Shown here: positions 34,394 to 44,972 of the stretch, piece after piece | Position numbering within the stretch: position 1 is the stretch's first letter | Layout of the letters: each line of letters begins with the position of its first letter | From: Spongospora subterranea f. sp. subterranea | Taxonomy: Eukaryota > Endomyxa: Phytomyxea > Phytomyxea > Plasmodiophorida | Assembly (NCBI GenBank): GCA_049724395.1 | Contig: JAUGWO010000068.1 | Location: forward strand, 1-64,000 | Length of the DNA stretch: 64,000 nucleotides | Reading direction: 5' to 3' | Position numbers and translations under genes: made by a program | Notes under the pieces: generated by a model | What the model was told of the DNA's origin: nothing | The model's database searches: none | Seen by the model: the letters and a program-made list of their open reading frames with translations, nothing else

Positions 34394-35455
34394 ATGTCCC
34401 CTGGAGTCTTGCATCATACATAATATTAACTATTTCCCGCCAAACTCCGAACTATTTATCATCCTTCCGCTGCGTAGATGTGTCCGACGTCGAAATGGGC
34501 TGATTGTCGCATGGGTTTCCGCGAAATGTGTCCACCGTTAACTCGACTGTGAACTGGAGAAATCCGACAAACGAACTACGGGCCACTTCTTTGATTGGCG
34601 GAATCGTCGTTAACGGCCCCTTTTCGTTTGCACCGGCCTTTGTCAAAAGAAAACGTCGTCTCGGCTCAGAAGGCAGTCTAGAAAATCGTCGTCTCGGCTG
34701 ACCTGGCGTTGCCAAATCACGGGCGTGACAATGTTGTATCCACCTTTATGAAGAAAACCTGCCCATGCGATGCAGTCTGACCAGGGCGTTTGAGTCTCTG
34801 GGCCCGGCCGCCCTCAGAAGGCAGTCTAGAAAATCGGTGGCCAACGCGAAATCTGCCCATTTTTGGATTTAGCTGGATTCGCTGGGCTAAATTCGTGGCT
34901 GAGCTCTGACAGTTTTCTCATCAAGAAGGGTCCTGATTCTGGAGTTGTTGTTTTGTGTTTTGGAATGGGCGGGATGTTGTTGAATCTCCCAGATCCAAGG
35001 GATTTCACTTCAAACACATATCGTCAACCGAAATCGCAAAGCGATTCACTCCGCTGCGATATCTGAACAGGCAAAAACTGCCGTTTTTCTTTACCTGCCT
35101 GCCAACGCCAAGATCTTTTTCATAAGCCGGCGCGCTGAAAGTCGGAACCGATGTGGCCGGATTGACGCTCGACCAGAACCAGATCTTCAACGCAACAAAT
35201 AGACCACATGGGGAAGGTCGATGGAAAACAGATTGACCTCGTCACTAGACGATAGGACATTCTGTGAACCCATTATGTGGTTGTTTTTTAGGGGATTTGA
35301 CGGAATTTCATTGAACTTTGCATGATTGCCGAACCTTTCGTTAAGATTGGTGTTTCCGAATCAAAATCGCATTGATGAAACTGGTTTATTTGAGGCCAGC
35401 AAAATTCGCATTCTCGATAGATTACAGATCGTGCCGTTTTCCTGTCGTCGCCGTC
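34394..35455. other. Intergenic with a 24-bp direct repeat
   Basis: CTCAGAAGGCAGTCTAGAAA plus TCG occurs at 34665-34688 and again at 34813-34836. No protein family is recognised in the short frames here (34504-34701 +, 34452-34715 -, 34863-35066 +). Confidence 0.4.
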
Positions 35456-36090
35456 TCATTCACGCCCATCCTTGGGTTCGCCAGGCCCGGGCGCGCGGTC
35501 GTCGTACTGCTCGGGTAGCGCCAGGCCGACCATTTGGGCCACGCCCGCGTTCTGCTTCTTGCTGTCTCGTGACAGACCCCATCCATGCTCTCTCAACAAC
35601 GACTACGAAGAGCCAAATTCGTTTAGGGCAAAACCAAAAAATTCGAAAAGCGCAAACTGAAAACAAGCATTTGTAATTCATTTACAAAACCGACAATGTA
35701 ATATCAGAAAAATGGTGGAAACACTGGTGTTGTTTGAATCAAAAAAATCACAGTTTGGAAATCTGACATGTAAAAGTGGCAATGAACCTCGTGTTGATCA
35801 ATATGCTGCAGCAAATCGGCAAACGACCCATTGACAAGTTCAGGGCATTTCTTGGCGGAGGCCAGCCAAGCCTCGGTGCTGGCTCTGGCCGTCGCCGACT
35901 GATGCTGCTGGCGGCGCACGACCTGCCCGATCAGTTTCTCGAGCTGCTTCATTACTGGCGCGTCGATCGACCCAATGGCCGTCGGACGGCGTAGGGCCGG
36001 TGCCGGTGCTCAGGAGCCGAAGGGCCGAGCAGCAGCGGGCCCACCTGCGGCCTGAAATTGGTCAAAAACGGGTTCGGGCACGGTTTGGGC
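35456..36090 (-). CDS. Small hypothetical protein, probably three exons
   Basis: I do not recognise it. A probable first exon starts MPKPCPNPFLTNFRP near 36090. The middle exon reads VMKQLEKLIGQVVRRQQHQS, then EAWLASAKKCPEL and SFADLLQHIDQHEVHCH, an amphipathic helical pattern. A last exon reads KKQNAGVAQMVGLALPEQYD and ends PKDGRE before a stop at 35456-35458. Size, about 130-160 residues, and helical character would suit a subunit of a larger complex, but nothing identifies which. Splice sites are not pinned down. Confidence 0.4.
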
Positions 36091-36450
36091 ATGAAACTAG
36101 CTCCAGAATAGCGGCGGTCTAATGGCTCAATGGACTGCAGGGCAAACACTTGTCGATTCCATTTATTTGGGCGATATAGTCGGTACTACTGGAGATGGCG
36201 CTAGAACCCGGGCAAAACACAACGACTGGGGGACAAGTCAAGGTCGCCAGTCATCGACAATGTAGTTTTGACGCTCTTTACGATGAGTATTCTCAGTGAT
36301 CGTTGTTCCCGACTGGCCATACGATTTAAAGAAATACGCGTTCATCAGTTTGTATCGATTCACTATATCTCAGATTTGAAATCTTAAAAAAGGAATATCT
36401 CCCAGGGTGTATCTTTATATTCATCCATGTTAAACTGCATTCATCTGAAT

Positions 36451-36535
36451 GTGTTTGTGGCCGAGTTGGTCTAAGGCGCCAGCTTAAGGCGCTGGTTTCG
36501 TTCGCGGAGCGCGGGTTCAAATCCCGTCGAACACA
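36451..36535 (+). tRNA. trnL(aag): tRNA-Leu, anticodon AAG
   Basis: A complete cloverleaf reads off the sequence. The acceptor stem GTGTTTG pairs with CGAACAC with one G-U. D-arm GCC..GGC; anticodon stem CCAGC/GCTGG with loop TTAAGGC, anticodon AAG. A long variable arm typical of leucine follows, then a T-arm GCGGG TTCAAAT CCCGT and discriminator A at 36535. There is no intron. A six-T run at 36540-36545 is a good RNA polymerase III terminator. It lies alone between protein genes. Confidence 0.95.
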
Positions 36536-36539
36536 TTTG

Positions 36540-36545
36540 TTTTTT
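36540..36545 (+). terminator. RNA polymerase III terminator of tRNA-Leu
   Basis: A run of six T residues begins five bases after the discriminator base, as expected for a pol III gene. Confidence 0.8.
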
Positions 36546-37182
36546 GAACTCCACACTTTTTTTCATTAAGAATTAAATTCGGGCTGTTCGTTGACCTGAA
36601 TACATTAATCATCTCGGTTTCGTTGACGAGTAACTGCCGGGCAGGAATACCCCTTGTGAAGAATCTCGTATCGTTGTTGAGAACGGCTTGGCAGCAAACG
36701 ATTTCGATCTGGGCCTTCCTTTCGTACCATCGGGTGCGATGACAATAATGGTTTCAAGGCGGTTCTTCGACCGACTGTTTCGCAGGCATCAGCAACGTCA
36801 TGTGCTGAATGACACAACCGTATTGACATGGCCTTGTTGGAAAGCATTTCCAAATGTGAACTGTCCGTAAAGGTTCAACGATTGACGTAGCCTGTAATGC
36901 GGTTAATCAGACACTCTTCCAGTAATAATTTGCATATCACAGCTGTAAGTCATCCAAAGCAACGATGAGTTCGGGGGGAAGAGGCCGTGCTTGATTTGAC
37001 GACAAATACGTTTTTGGGATGGATCGACTAGCGAACTGGTACTTCTTTACAGGACAAAACACCACAAAAACTTTGATTTACCCTGATATATTGTGGGCCG
37101 TTGAGGCATTTCAACGGAAATCCGGAGACGGGCACATGGTGTATATTGCGGGTTTCGGCGTGATGTAGCCAGTCCGGTCGTG
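36546..37182. other. Intergenic between tRNA-Leu and GatA
   Basis: Short frames only. An upstream exon of the amidotransferase gene may hide here, because the coding part that starts at 37183 lacks the usual N-terminal helices, but I could not place it. Confidence 0.35.
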
Positions 37183-39065
37183 ATGGTGGTTCTGTCGTCA
37201 ACGCGGCGATGGCAGTGCACCAACGCAGCCACGAAACTTTCGGGCCTCACGATCGCCGTGAAGGCCAACTTCGCGGTGGCCGGCCAGGAATTCACGGCCG
37301 GCAGCGCCATCCTCGCCTCTCATCGTTCGGGGTTCGACGCCACCGTCGTGGCCCGGCTTCGCCAGGCCGGCGGCACCATCGCTGACAATGTCGTCATGGA
37401 CGAGTTTGGCATGGGGTCGTTCAACAAGTCAGCGCGCAACCCCTGGTCGGCCATCGTCAACGCTGATGTAACGGCAGGGGGTAGCTCGGGGGGCAGTGCC
37501 GCTGCCGTTGCGTCTGGAAAAGCGTTCGCCGCTTTGGGATCCGATACGGGCGGGTCGGTACGGTTGCCCGCCGCCTTCTGCGGCGTGGTCGGGTTCAAAC
37601 CGACCTACGGGCGGCTGTCGCGATACGGATTGATCGCCTACGCCAGCTCGCTCGACTGCCCCGGGATCATTGCTGGGAACGTCACGGATGCCGCTCGCGT
37701 CCTCGAGATTGTTGACGGTTTCGACGCGCGCGATTGCAACAGTGTTCGGAGCCAGCCGTTTTTCGCCGACCAGGGCGATGTCAAGCCAGATCTCACGGGT
37801 GTCACGATCGGGATTCCAAACGAGTTCCATGTCGCCGAGGTGGAGAAACTGTTTATTTTTCTGAATTTTATTGTTTGAGTGATCTTTGACACCTCGGTAC
37901 TCGATCGTTTGTCTTTCGAATTCAACCGACAGAACATACATTGTTGTCCGTTGATCATTCAACGCCCAGTTTGCACATTGCATAATCAGCTGAACGTTCT
38001 GGCTCTAATCACAAACCTGTTTCGCAGTTGGGTGACGAGGCCCGCGAGACGTGGCAACAAGGCATCGATTGGGCCGAGGAACTCGGCGCCCGTGTCGTCT
38101 CTGTCTCGATTCCGTCGATCCCGTTGGCTTTACCAGTCTATTACGTGATCGCTCCTGCCGAAGCCAGTTCCAACCTATCGCGTTATGATGGGCTTCGTTA
38201 TGGTCGGTGTCGACGCTGGTTTCTCCCCTATTTTTTGGCGCAGTCCCATTTGTTGTAGTTTTTTCTTGTTTCGTTTGATGTTTGCCAACCATAGTACGCT
38301 CAGGTCCTTGCGTGCCTTTGCAACCCGACAGCAACTATGACGACGTCATCACGGCCAACCGCACAAACGGGTTCGGGCCCGAAGTCCGCCGTCGAATCCT
38401 GATCGGAACGTTTCTTCTATCCAACGCCGCCATGAGCGACTATTTTGTCAAGGCGCAACGCATAAGAGCACAACTTATGAAAGAATTCAGATCCGTATTT
38501 CTCGACGGTCCGCTGCTTTCCTCTGTTCAAATCTCATTCTACTGCTCTCGTTGTTTTTCGCTTTTATTTTAACCTCTCTGTTTCATGTTTGTTTTTGTTC
38601 TAGCTCCGTTTTCGACAAAAATCTATTCGTTTGTGACTTTTTCGGCATTAAGATTCGTTAAGCGCTTTTTCTGCATTGTTCATATTATGGACTATTGATT
38701 TTGTCTGGTAATAGGAGGCGTTGACTGTTTGCTAACGCCGACAGCGTTAACGGATGCGCCGACGTTTGCCGACATCGAACGCGGCAATGACGACCATCTG
38801 ACCACATATGCCAATGTACTGACCAGATTGTTTCCGATTTCCTAAATGCGGAATTGGGCTGAGGTTTCTTGTGCAGGATGTGATGACCGTACCGGCCTCG
38901 TTGACCGGATTGCCAGCGATCTCGTTACCGGCCAGGCTATCGTCGCGTTCCCTCCCCCTGGGGATACAGCTGATCGGCAACGCGTTCGACGAACAGGCTC
39001 TGTTTCGGATTGCGCGCGTGATGGAATCGCGAATACAGTTCCCATCGCTCCAATCAATGTTGTAG
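37183..39065 (+). CDS. GatA: Glutamyl-tRNA(Gln) amidotransferase subunit A, probably organellar
   Basis: The amidase subunit that releases ammonia from glutamine to convert Glu-tRNA(Gln) into Gln-tRNA(Gln), normally in mitochondria or plastids. The Ser-cisSer-Lys triad is visible: Lys in LTIAVKANF, then the amidase signature [16 protein letters not shown] and [16 protein letters not shown], then [20 protein letters not shown]. Later exons give [55 protein letters not shown] and [13 protein letters not shown] with [14 protein letters not shown]. Introns near 37840-38028, 38200-38300, 38500-38715 and 38810-38876 have plausible GT-AG edges. The stop is at 39063-39065. The start at 37183 leaves about 45-50 fewer N-terminal residues than usual, so either an upstream exon was missed or the protein is short. 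No targeting peptide is evident from this start. Confidence 0.88.
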
Positions 39066-39988
39066 AATTATTTGAAAATACCGTGTCTCCTTCGATAAAT
39101 TATATTCCTTTTCCTTATACACCTGGGAACCTTCCTCGCCGCGGAATGTGCCGGCGCCTTCCTTCTGTCCGGGTGTAGCGCCGTCGCCTTTCAGTGTTCG
39201 GCGACAACGCCATCAATTCCAGGATCTCAAGCGTCAAGTTGAGCATGTTGATGCGTCCAACATCGTTGGGAATTGCGTGCTGCCGAACAGTTCAATACGG
39301 AAAGCAGTTTTCGGTCGTGGGAGGTGGCTCTGTTCTGACTCAATGACAACATTGCCCCATGCGGTCCATCAGGAGACGATGGCGCTACAGGGCGGTGGTG
39401 AACGATCAGCACCCAACAGTCTGGCGTTTCCGGATATTGATCAGGACGGGATCCCCTTTTTCATTCCCAATCAAAACATTTGCGGCTGATTATTTCCCCA
39501 AGTGGAAACGCCCGATGGCGATAGTGCAGTGTCTGAATCAACAGCCGAAACCTGACGCGAAAAGGTTTTTTTCCATTCCCAGAGCCGATCGCTGTTCCAT
39601 CAGAAAAGGCCCCGGTTGTCATCATCAGAGCGATTTCCCGCTGAGGAGAGATAATATCTTGATCGCTCCACCCGATCTGGCGTTCCAAACCAGATTGACA
39701 AACGCGACAACCGTGCGGGAATTGCATTGCATCGTCAGATGGGCCCCAACTTCCCAGTCGATCCGGGGGCGTCGAACTCCCTGAATACACATGCCGGGGC
39801 CGCCGGATGCGACGCCACCTAGGGCCTGGTGATGGGCGAAATGAGGCCGCGCGTGCCCGACGATATTCGCCGGGAGTTGTTTGAAAATCGGCGACCCGTG
39901 TGTGGGCTCTCAGATTTTGGGGGACCGAGGGGGTCGATTAGCCCTCAGATCAAGCCCCCTGTTTTTTGGGCCCGATCCGCCCAGTCCA
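39066..39988. other. Intergenic, no gene recognised
   Basis: Frames at 39148-39489 (+) and 39461-39790 (-) have coding-like composition, but I find no reliable family. The end of this stretch should carry the promoter of the first kinase gene. Confidence 0.35.
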
Positions 39989-42900
39989 ATGGGGAACAAA
40001 TCGTCCAAGAACCGGGACCTTTCGCACCTCCAACGCAAATGTGAGTCGCCCTCGTTGTTTTTGTTTTCTGTTGTTGACGTTGTTGGATGTCGTCGCCGGC
40101 GACAACGATTGTGCTGAACCGGGGTGTGTGTGTGTTTCGCAGTCGACCATGAGGAGGTGGCGATGCTGCAGAGGACGTTCCAGAACCTGGCGGATCGCAG
40201 TCAGGGCGGCAAGACCATCGACAAACTGACGTTCGGCCAGGTGTTCCCGATGCCCGGCATCCTGGGCGACCGGCTGTTCGCCGCCTTCGACCGCAAACAC
40301 GTCGGCGCCATCGACTACGAGGAGTTCATCGCCGGCCTTGGATTCGTCGTTCGTGGCACCCTAGACGAGAAAGTAATCGCCGGTTTGTTGTTTCCCAACC
40401 GGTTCGATTATCTGTTTCTTCGACGATTTCGGAAATCAATCACCAACGCTTTCGCCAAAATTTCCTCGATTTCCTGGACCGAGTTTCCGAATCATTGAAG
40501 CGATATATCGGTTTTTGTTAATTTGTCGACCTGATGACGTCGTTCACTTTATTTTCCTGGACGAAACGAGAGGATTTTGATTGACAATAGCTCGGCGACC
40601 CCGAGATTTCATCCATCAATCTTATTGACCGGATGTTTTGTTTTCTGCACTGACTGATTTGACGGATTTTCGTGGGCGATGTGTTGGTGTTGGTGATCTG
40701 ACCGCTGTCGTTCAGGTGGATTTCCTATTCTCCATGTACGATCTGGGCGATCGCGGCTACGTCACGCGAAGCGAGCTGTCGACCATGCTGAACTCGGTCG
40801 TATTCTCGGCCTACGCCATCCTGGACGCCACCGACGAGGGTTTCTGCCACGAGGTCGACGAGGCCCTCAACGCCCGCGTCGGTTCGATCGCCGCCCCTTC
40901 GCTAATTCGGACGGTTTGTGGCTGATCGACTCGATCAGGTTGGGGAATTGGTCAGCGCCGCCTTCGGCAACAGCGACACCGAACGCCTATCGAAAGGAGA
41001 GTTCAGAAAATGGGTCAGACCTTGAAAACACGACGCGTTCTTGCCGACATGACAGTCTCCAGAAATTACCAAATTTGACCTTTCGAATTTCGTTGATTTG
41101 AACGCGCGACATCATCTGACAGGATTTCTTTGATCAGGTGTTCGAAAATCTCGATACGCTGGACGTGCTGGATCACGCGTTCTCCAACGGTTCCGGGGCG
41201 TCGACCCCATCGGACCCCGTGCGAGTCGCCACGCAGCCGTCCAGTCCGATGCACTCACGGCACCCGTCGAATCTCGACTCCAAGCCCAAGTTGACGTTGG
41301 ATTCGGTCAGCTGAACCGCACCACCAACACCACTATGTCAAATCCCCTCTCATTTTCCAATTTCCTTTCAAAAATCAATACGTTTTCTTTTGACGGTATG
41401 ATTGGCTGGCCATGTACGTTACGGACTGTTGACCGTAACGTTACGCACGGCTGGCAACATCACGTTACACAAGTGACAGTTTTGGGCCCGTTACGTTACA
41501 ATGCGTCAGAGACGCGGGCCAGGCAATGAAATGGGCGGGCAAGGTTACGATACGCACATGGGTATGATGTTTATGATACAACATGGGCCGGGTTGATACG
41601 ATACAAAACAATGGGTTGGCCAATTTGCGATACAAAATTGATGTTTTTTTTGGGTGGCGATAACACTTCAGATTCGCTGTCGTTTGTTGAGTCCACATAT
41701 CCTCTTCATTTGGCCAAGATGTTCTTGTCGTGATCCCGATCTGTTTGCGAATTTGTTCATATCCGACCGTCGGAGAATGAGCGAAATCAACACACACACA
41801 CACTGCACAGTTCGTTCTTTGTTTTTGTCGTGATGGGAATTGGTGCATGGTGGCGATCCACTGAAGCTGATGTCGTGGTCTGGCCACAGTTGCTGCATTC
41901 TGGCGGTGCGACACCCAACGCCGCCGCCCGCCTACAGAAGACGCTCTCGATGCGCCTACGCAAGTCGTCCAGCGGGTTCAACACGATTCATGGGCTATCG
42001 GTTCCCTTGTCGTCCGGGATCGAACGCAAATCGGCGTCCAGTTGTTGTTCGGATCTGTCCGAGGATGGATCCATCCGATCGTAAGCTCCAAACACGCAGT
42101 CCATTCCCATTTCATTTCGCTAATCTGGTTTTGCGATCGCGTCGTTAATTCGTCTCCTCTTCACCAATTTCACCCCTCTTCGAAGACATTTTTCTCCCCG
42201 TTCAATGGTTTCGCCATTTGTACACATATTTGATATTCCCGATCCGCCGATACGGATCGTGAACGTCGTCGTTCGTTCCCCGAACTGATTCCCCCCTCTG
42301 CTGATCAGATTACCTGTTGCCAAAGAGGAGACCGATCAGGATCTGGTTGATAACGCCGCCGTTGATGACGATAAACCCACGTAATCAACCCGACCGCATC
42401 GCGTATCCAAACAAATAGTTTTCCAATCTGACCAACGCTGTTGGCCAAGGTCGCCGGCCCAGCTCGAGTGCAAGACGTGCAACTACAGTATCAGTCTAAT
42501 CTACTGCTGTGTCTGCGCCCAGGCGCTATCGGGCCCCGTTTGTGACCACTGCCGATCGCCCAACCCGTTCGCCCATGTCCGTTTTTGCCCGGCCTGCGCC
42601 CAGCCGCTGAAACTCGACCTCGACACACCACTCGCCGATCTCCTGTACGTCCTTCACAAAACACCCACTGAAACCACTCGAACAAACATGTCCAATAGTT
42701 CGTTTTTTCATCCATTTTTCCAAAACAAAACCGTTCACAAGAACCGTCTTCGAACCGAATTGTGAAATTTGCTGATTTTTGTGCAGAATATCGCCTCGAA
42801 CTGGATCATTGGACAGCAGGAAGAAGAGCTGCGCCTACATGGAAGGGTGGATGTACAAAGTCGGCAGCATGTTCAAGGTCGGTTTTTGTCATCGCAATCG

Positions 42901-44696
42901 GTCGCTCCGTTCTAAATCCGCTTGTTCCAGAACTTGAAGATCCGGTGGTTCCTGCTGCGGGACAACTTCCTGTACTCGTTCCACAACGAGAAGGAGGTGA
43001 AGCCGTCGGGCGTGTTCTGCCTGGAAGGGTGTTTCGTCGAGACCGTCTGCCACGCCGAGCAGAACCCGCATATGCGCTACGGGATCGAGATCTCCTTCTC
43101 CCAGGACGTCGCCAGCTCCCGCTTCTTCTACGCCAAGACTGACGAGCTGCGCACGCGCTGGATGAGCGCCATCCGCCAGGCCGCTCGCCAGTTCGTCCTT
43201 CAGGTGCGAACACGCCCAATCCCATTCAATTCCGCTTTTCAACAAACAAAACGTTTTTCAACTTTTCGTATTTTCACAGTTTCAACGTTGATTTGACGCT
43301 CCCGCGACATCAGATTGTTTCGTCATCGTTGTCCAAACCCGGAAACCGTTCACATCATCGTTTTTTGTGGTTTTCATCATCGCCAAATCCAGCGGAAATC
43401 GGCTGGCGTTTTTTTGTGTCGGTTCTGAAACAACGCCCCTAATCATCGCAGGACTATTACTCAATCGGGGCCGAGCTGGGCTCCGGGAAGTTCTCGTCGG
43501 TCTGCGATTGCACCCACCTGGCGACCGGGCAGCGGTATGCCGTCAAGATCATCGACAAGACGGGGATGAGCAACCCGGAGCGGGAGCTGCTGCGCACCGA
43601 GATCGCCGTCCTCCAGCTCGTCCACCACCCCAACATTATCCACCTCAAGAACGTGTTCGAGACGCGCGCCAAGATCTTCATCATCACGACATTGGTCGAA
43701 GGTCCTCGAAAGCCGATTTTTTTTTCCTCGCTTTCGTGAACCTTGTTCTGTTGACCGCACAGGTGGCGACCTGTTCGAACGTATCTCCAAAAAGCACCGG
43801 TTCGACGAAGGCACCGCCAAGCGCCTCATCCGCAACCTGTTGTTCGCCATTCAGTATCTGCACGAACGGGGGATCGTCCACAGGTTCGCCCACGATCGTC
43901 CCCGATTCTGTTTCACGACACCAATCGCCTTCACAGGGACCTGAAACCCGAGAACGTCATGATGAGTTCGCCGAAATCCGACACCGAAATCCAGGTCGGT
44001 TCTGCGACGATCGGCCGTTTTCCAGGTTCACCAATCCGCCCCCCGCACAGGTCGCCGATTTCGGCCTGAGCAAGTTCGCGCTGCCCGACGAGGCCATGGA
44101 CCAGCCATGCGGGACGCTGGCCTACGTCGCCCCCGAGGTCCTGCAGATGAAAGGATACGGGCACGAGGTCGACCTCTGGAGCATCGGCGTCATCATGTAC
44201 CTGCTGCTACGAGGGCGCCTTCCATTCGAGGCCAAGACCAAAGACGAGGCCATCGAGAAGGTGATCGGTTTCGCCATTTTTCCACAATCGTTTCTCGGTT
44301 TCGTCGTCGTTTTCGCGACATTTCTTCGTTTTCTTAACGGTGTTGATTGGGTTTTAGACGCTCCGGGGCAAACTGCCTTTGGAAGGGGATGCGATTTGGG
44401 AGACGATCTCGCCCGAAGCCAAGGCGATGCTGCGCCAGTTGCTGTGCGCCGAGCCCAAGAAGCGCCTGACCGCCGGCCAGGCCTTGAAGGACCCCTGGAT
44501 CACGAGCGTGATGGAGCCGCCCCCCGTCCTGCCCACCCTGGTCATGATTCATTCCCGGAAGGGGTCCCGGGTCCCACAACATCTCGAGGGCAACGCCGCC
44601 CTCGAACCGCCGGTTCAGTCGGGAGCGGCGGGCAACGATCTCTGCTGCGTTGACCGGATCGCCGAAGGAATATCGAACCCGATTGCCAGCTCGTGA
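39989..44696 (+). CDS. Kinase copy 1: myristoylation start, EF-hands, zinc ribbon, PH domain, CAMK-like kinase
   Basis: This is probably a membrane-associated calcium/lipid-responsive Ser/Thr kinase. The first exon (MGNKSSKNRDLSHLQRK) has an N-myristoylation-type Met-Gly and basic residues. A GTGAGT..TTCGCAG intron leads to the EF-hand part (DHEEVAMLQRTF, FDRKHVGAIDYEEF, MYDLGDRGYVTRSEL), whose calcium loops are partly degenerate. Reading straight on would stop at 41312, but a GTGCGA donor near 41221 and a CCACAG acceptor near 41888 rejoin in phase 0 at LLHSGGATPNAAARLQKT. A four-CxxC zinc ribbon follows (CKTC, CCVC, CDHC, CPAC). The PH domain starts at MEGWMYKVGSMFK and continues through RWFLLRDNFLYSFHNEKE. 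The kinase has ELGSGKFSSV, YAVKIIDK, HRD-LKPEN across an intron, VADFGLS, LAYVAPEV and DLWSIGVIMYLLLRGRLPF. Stop at 44694-44696. It is convergent with copy 2. Confidence 0.85.
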
Positions 44697-44972
44697 CGAC
44701 GCCCAAGATCTCCAGCTGATAATGGGCAATAATGTCCAAGACGGCTCGGCGCCCGGGGCCCACCCAACACGATCAATTCAACAAATCTGATTAAACTCTG
44801 GGCCCTATTTATTATTGGACGAACAATGATAACGACTAGGGACGCACAACGCGCGACCGGATGGATTGTGTGTCAAAGAACACAAGTTGGTTCAGAACCA
44901 ATTACGATAATCGTGTTCAGAACACACCTCGTGTGGATTTGATGATCAACGTTGAGCTGCCCCCGGACCCCA

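Noticed and set aside
39148-39489. Possible GatB remnant next to GatA (VEHVDASNIVGN, SSIRKAVFGRG)
   Set aside because: Only one short segment resembles GatB, the expected downstream Tyr-rich motifs are missing, and the frame does not continue.
41312-41314. End of a stand-alone EF-hand gene at this stop
   Set aside because: A phase-matched splice around it and the continuous layout of copy 3 favour a single kinase gene. Kept as a finding because it is unproven.
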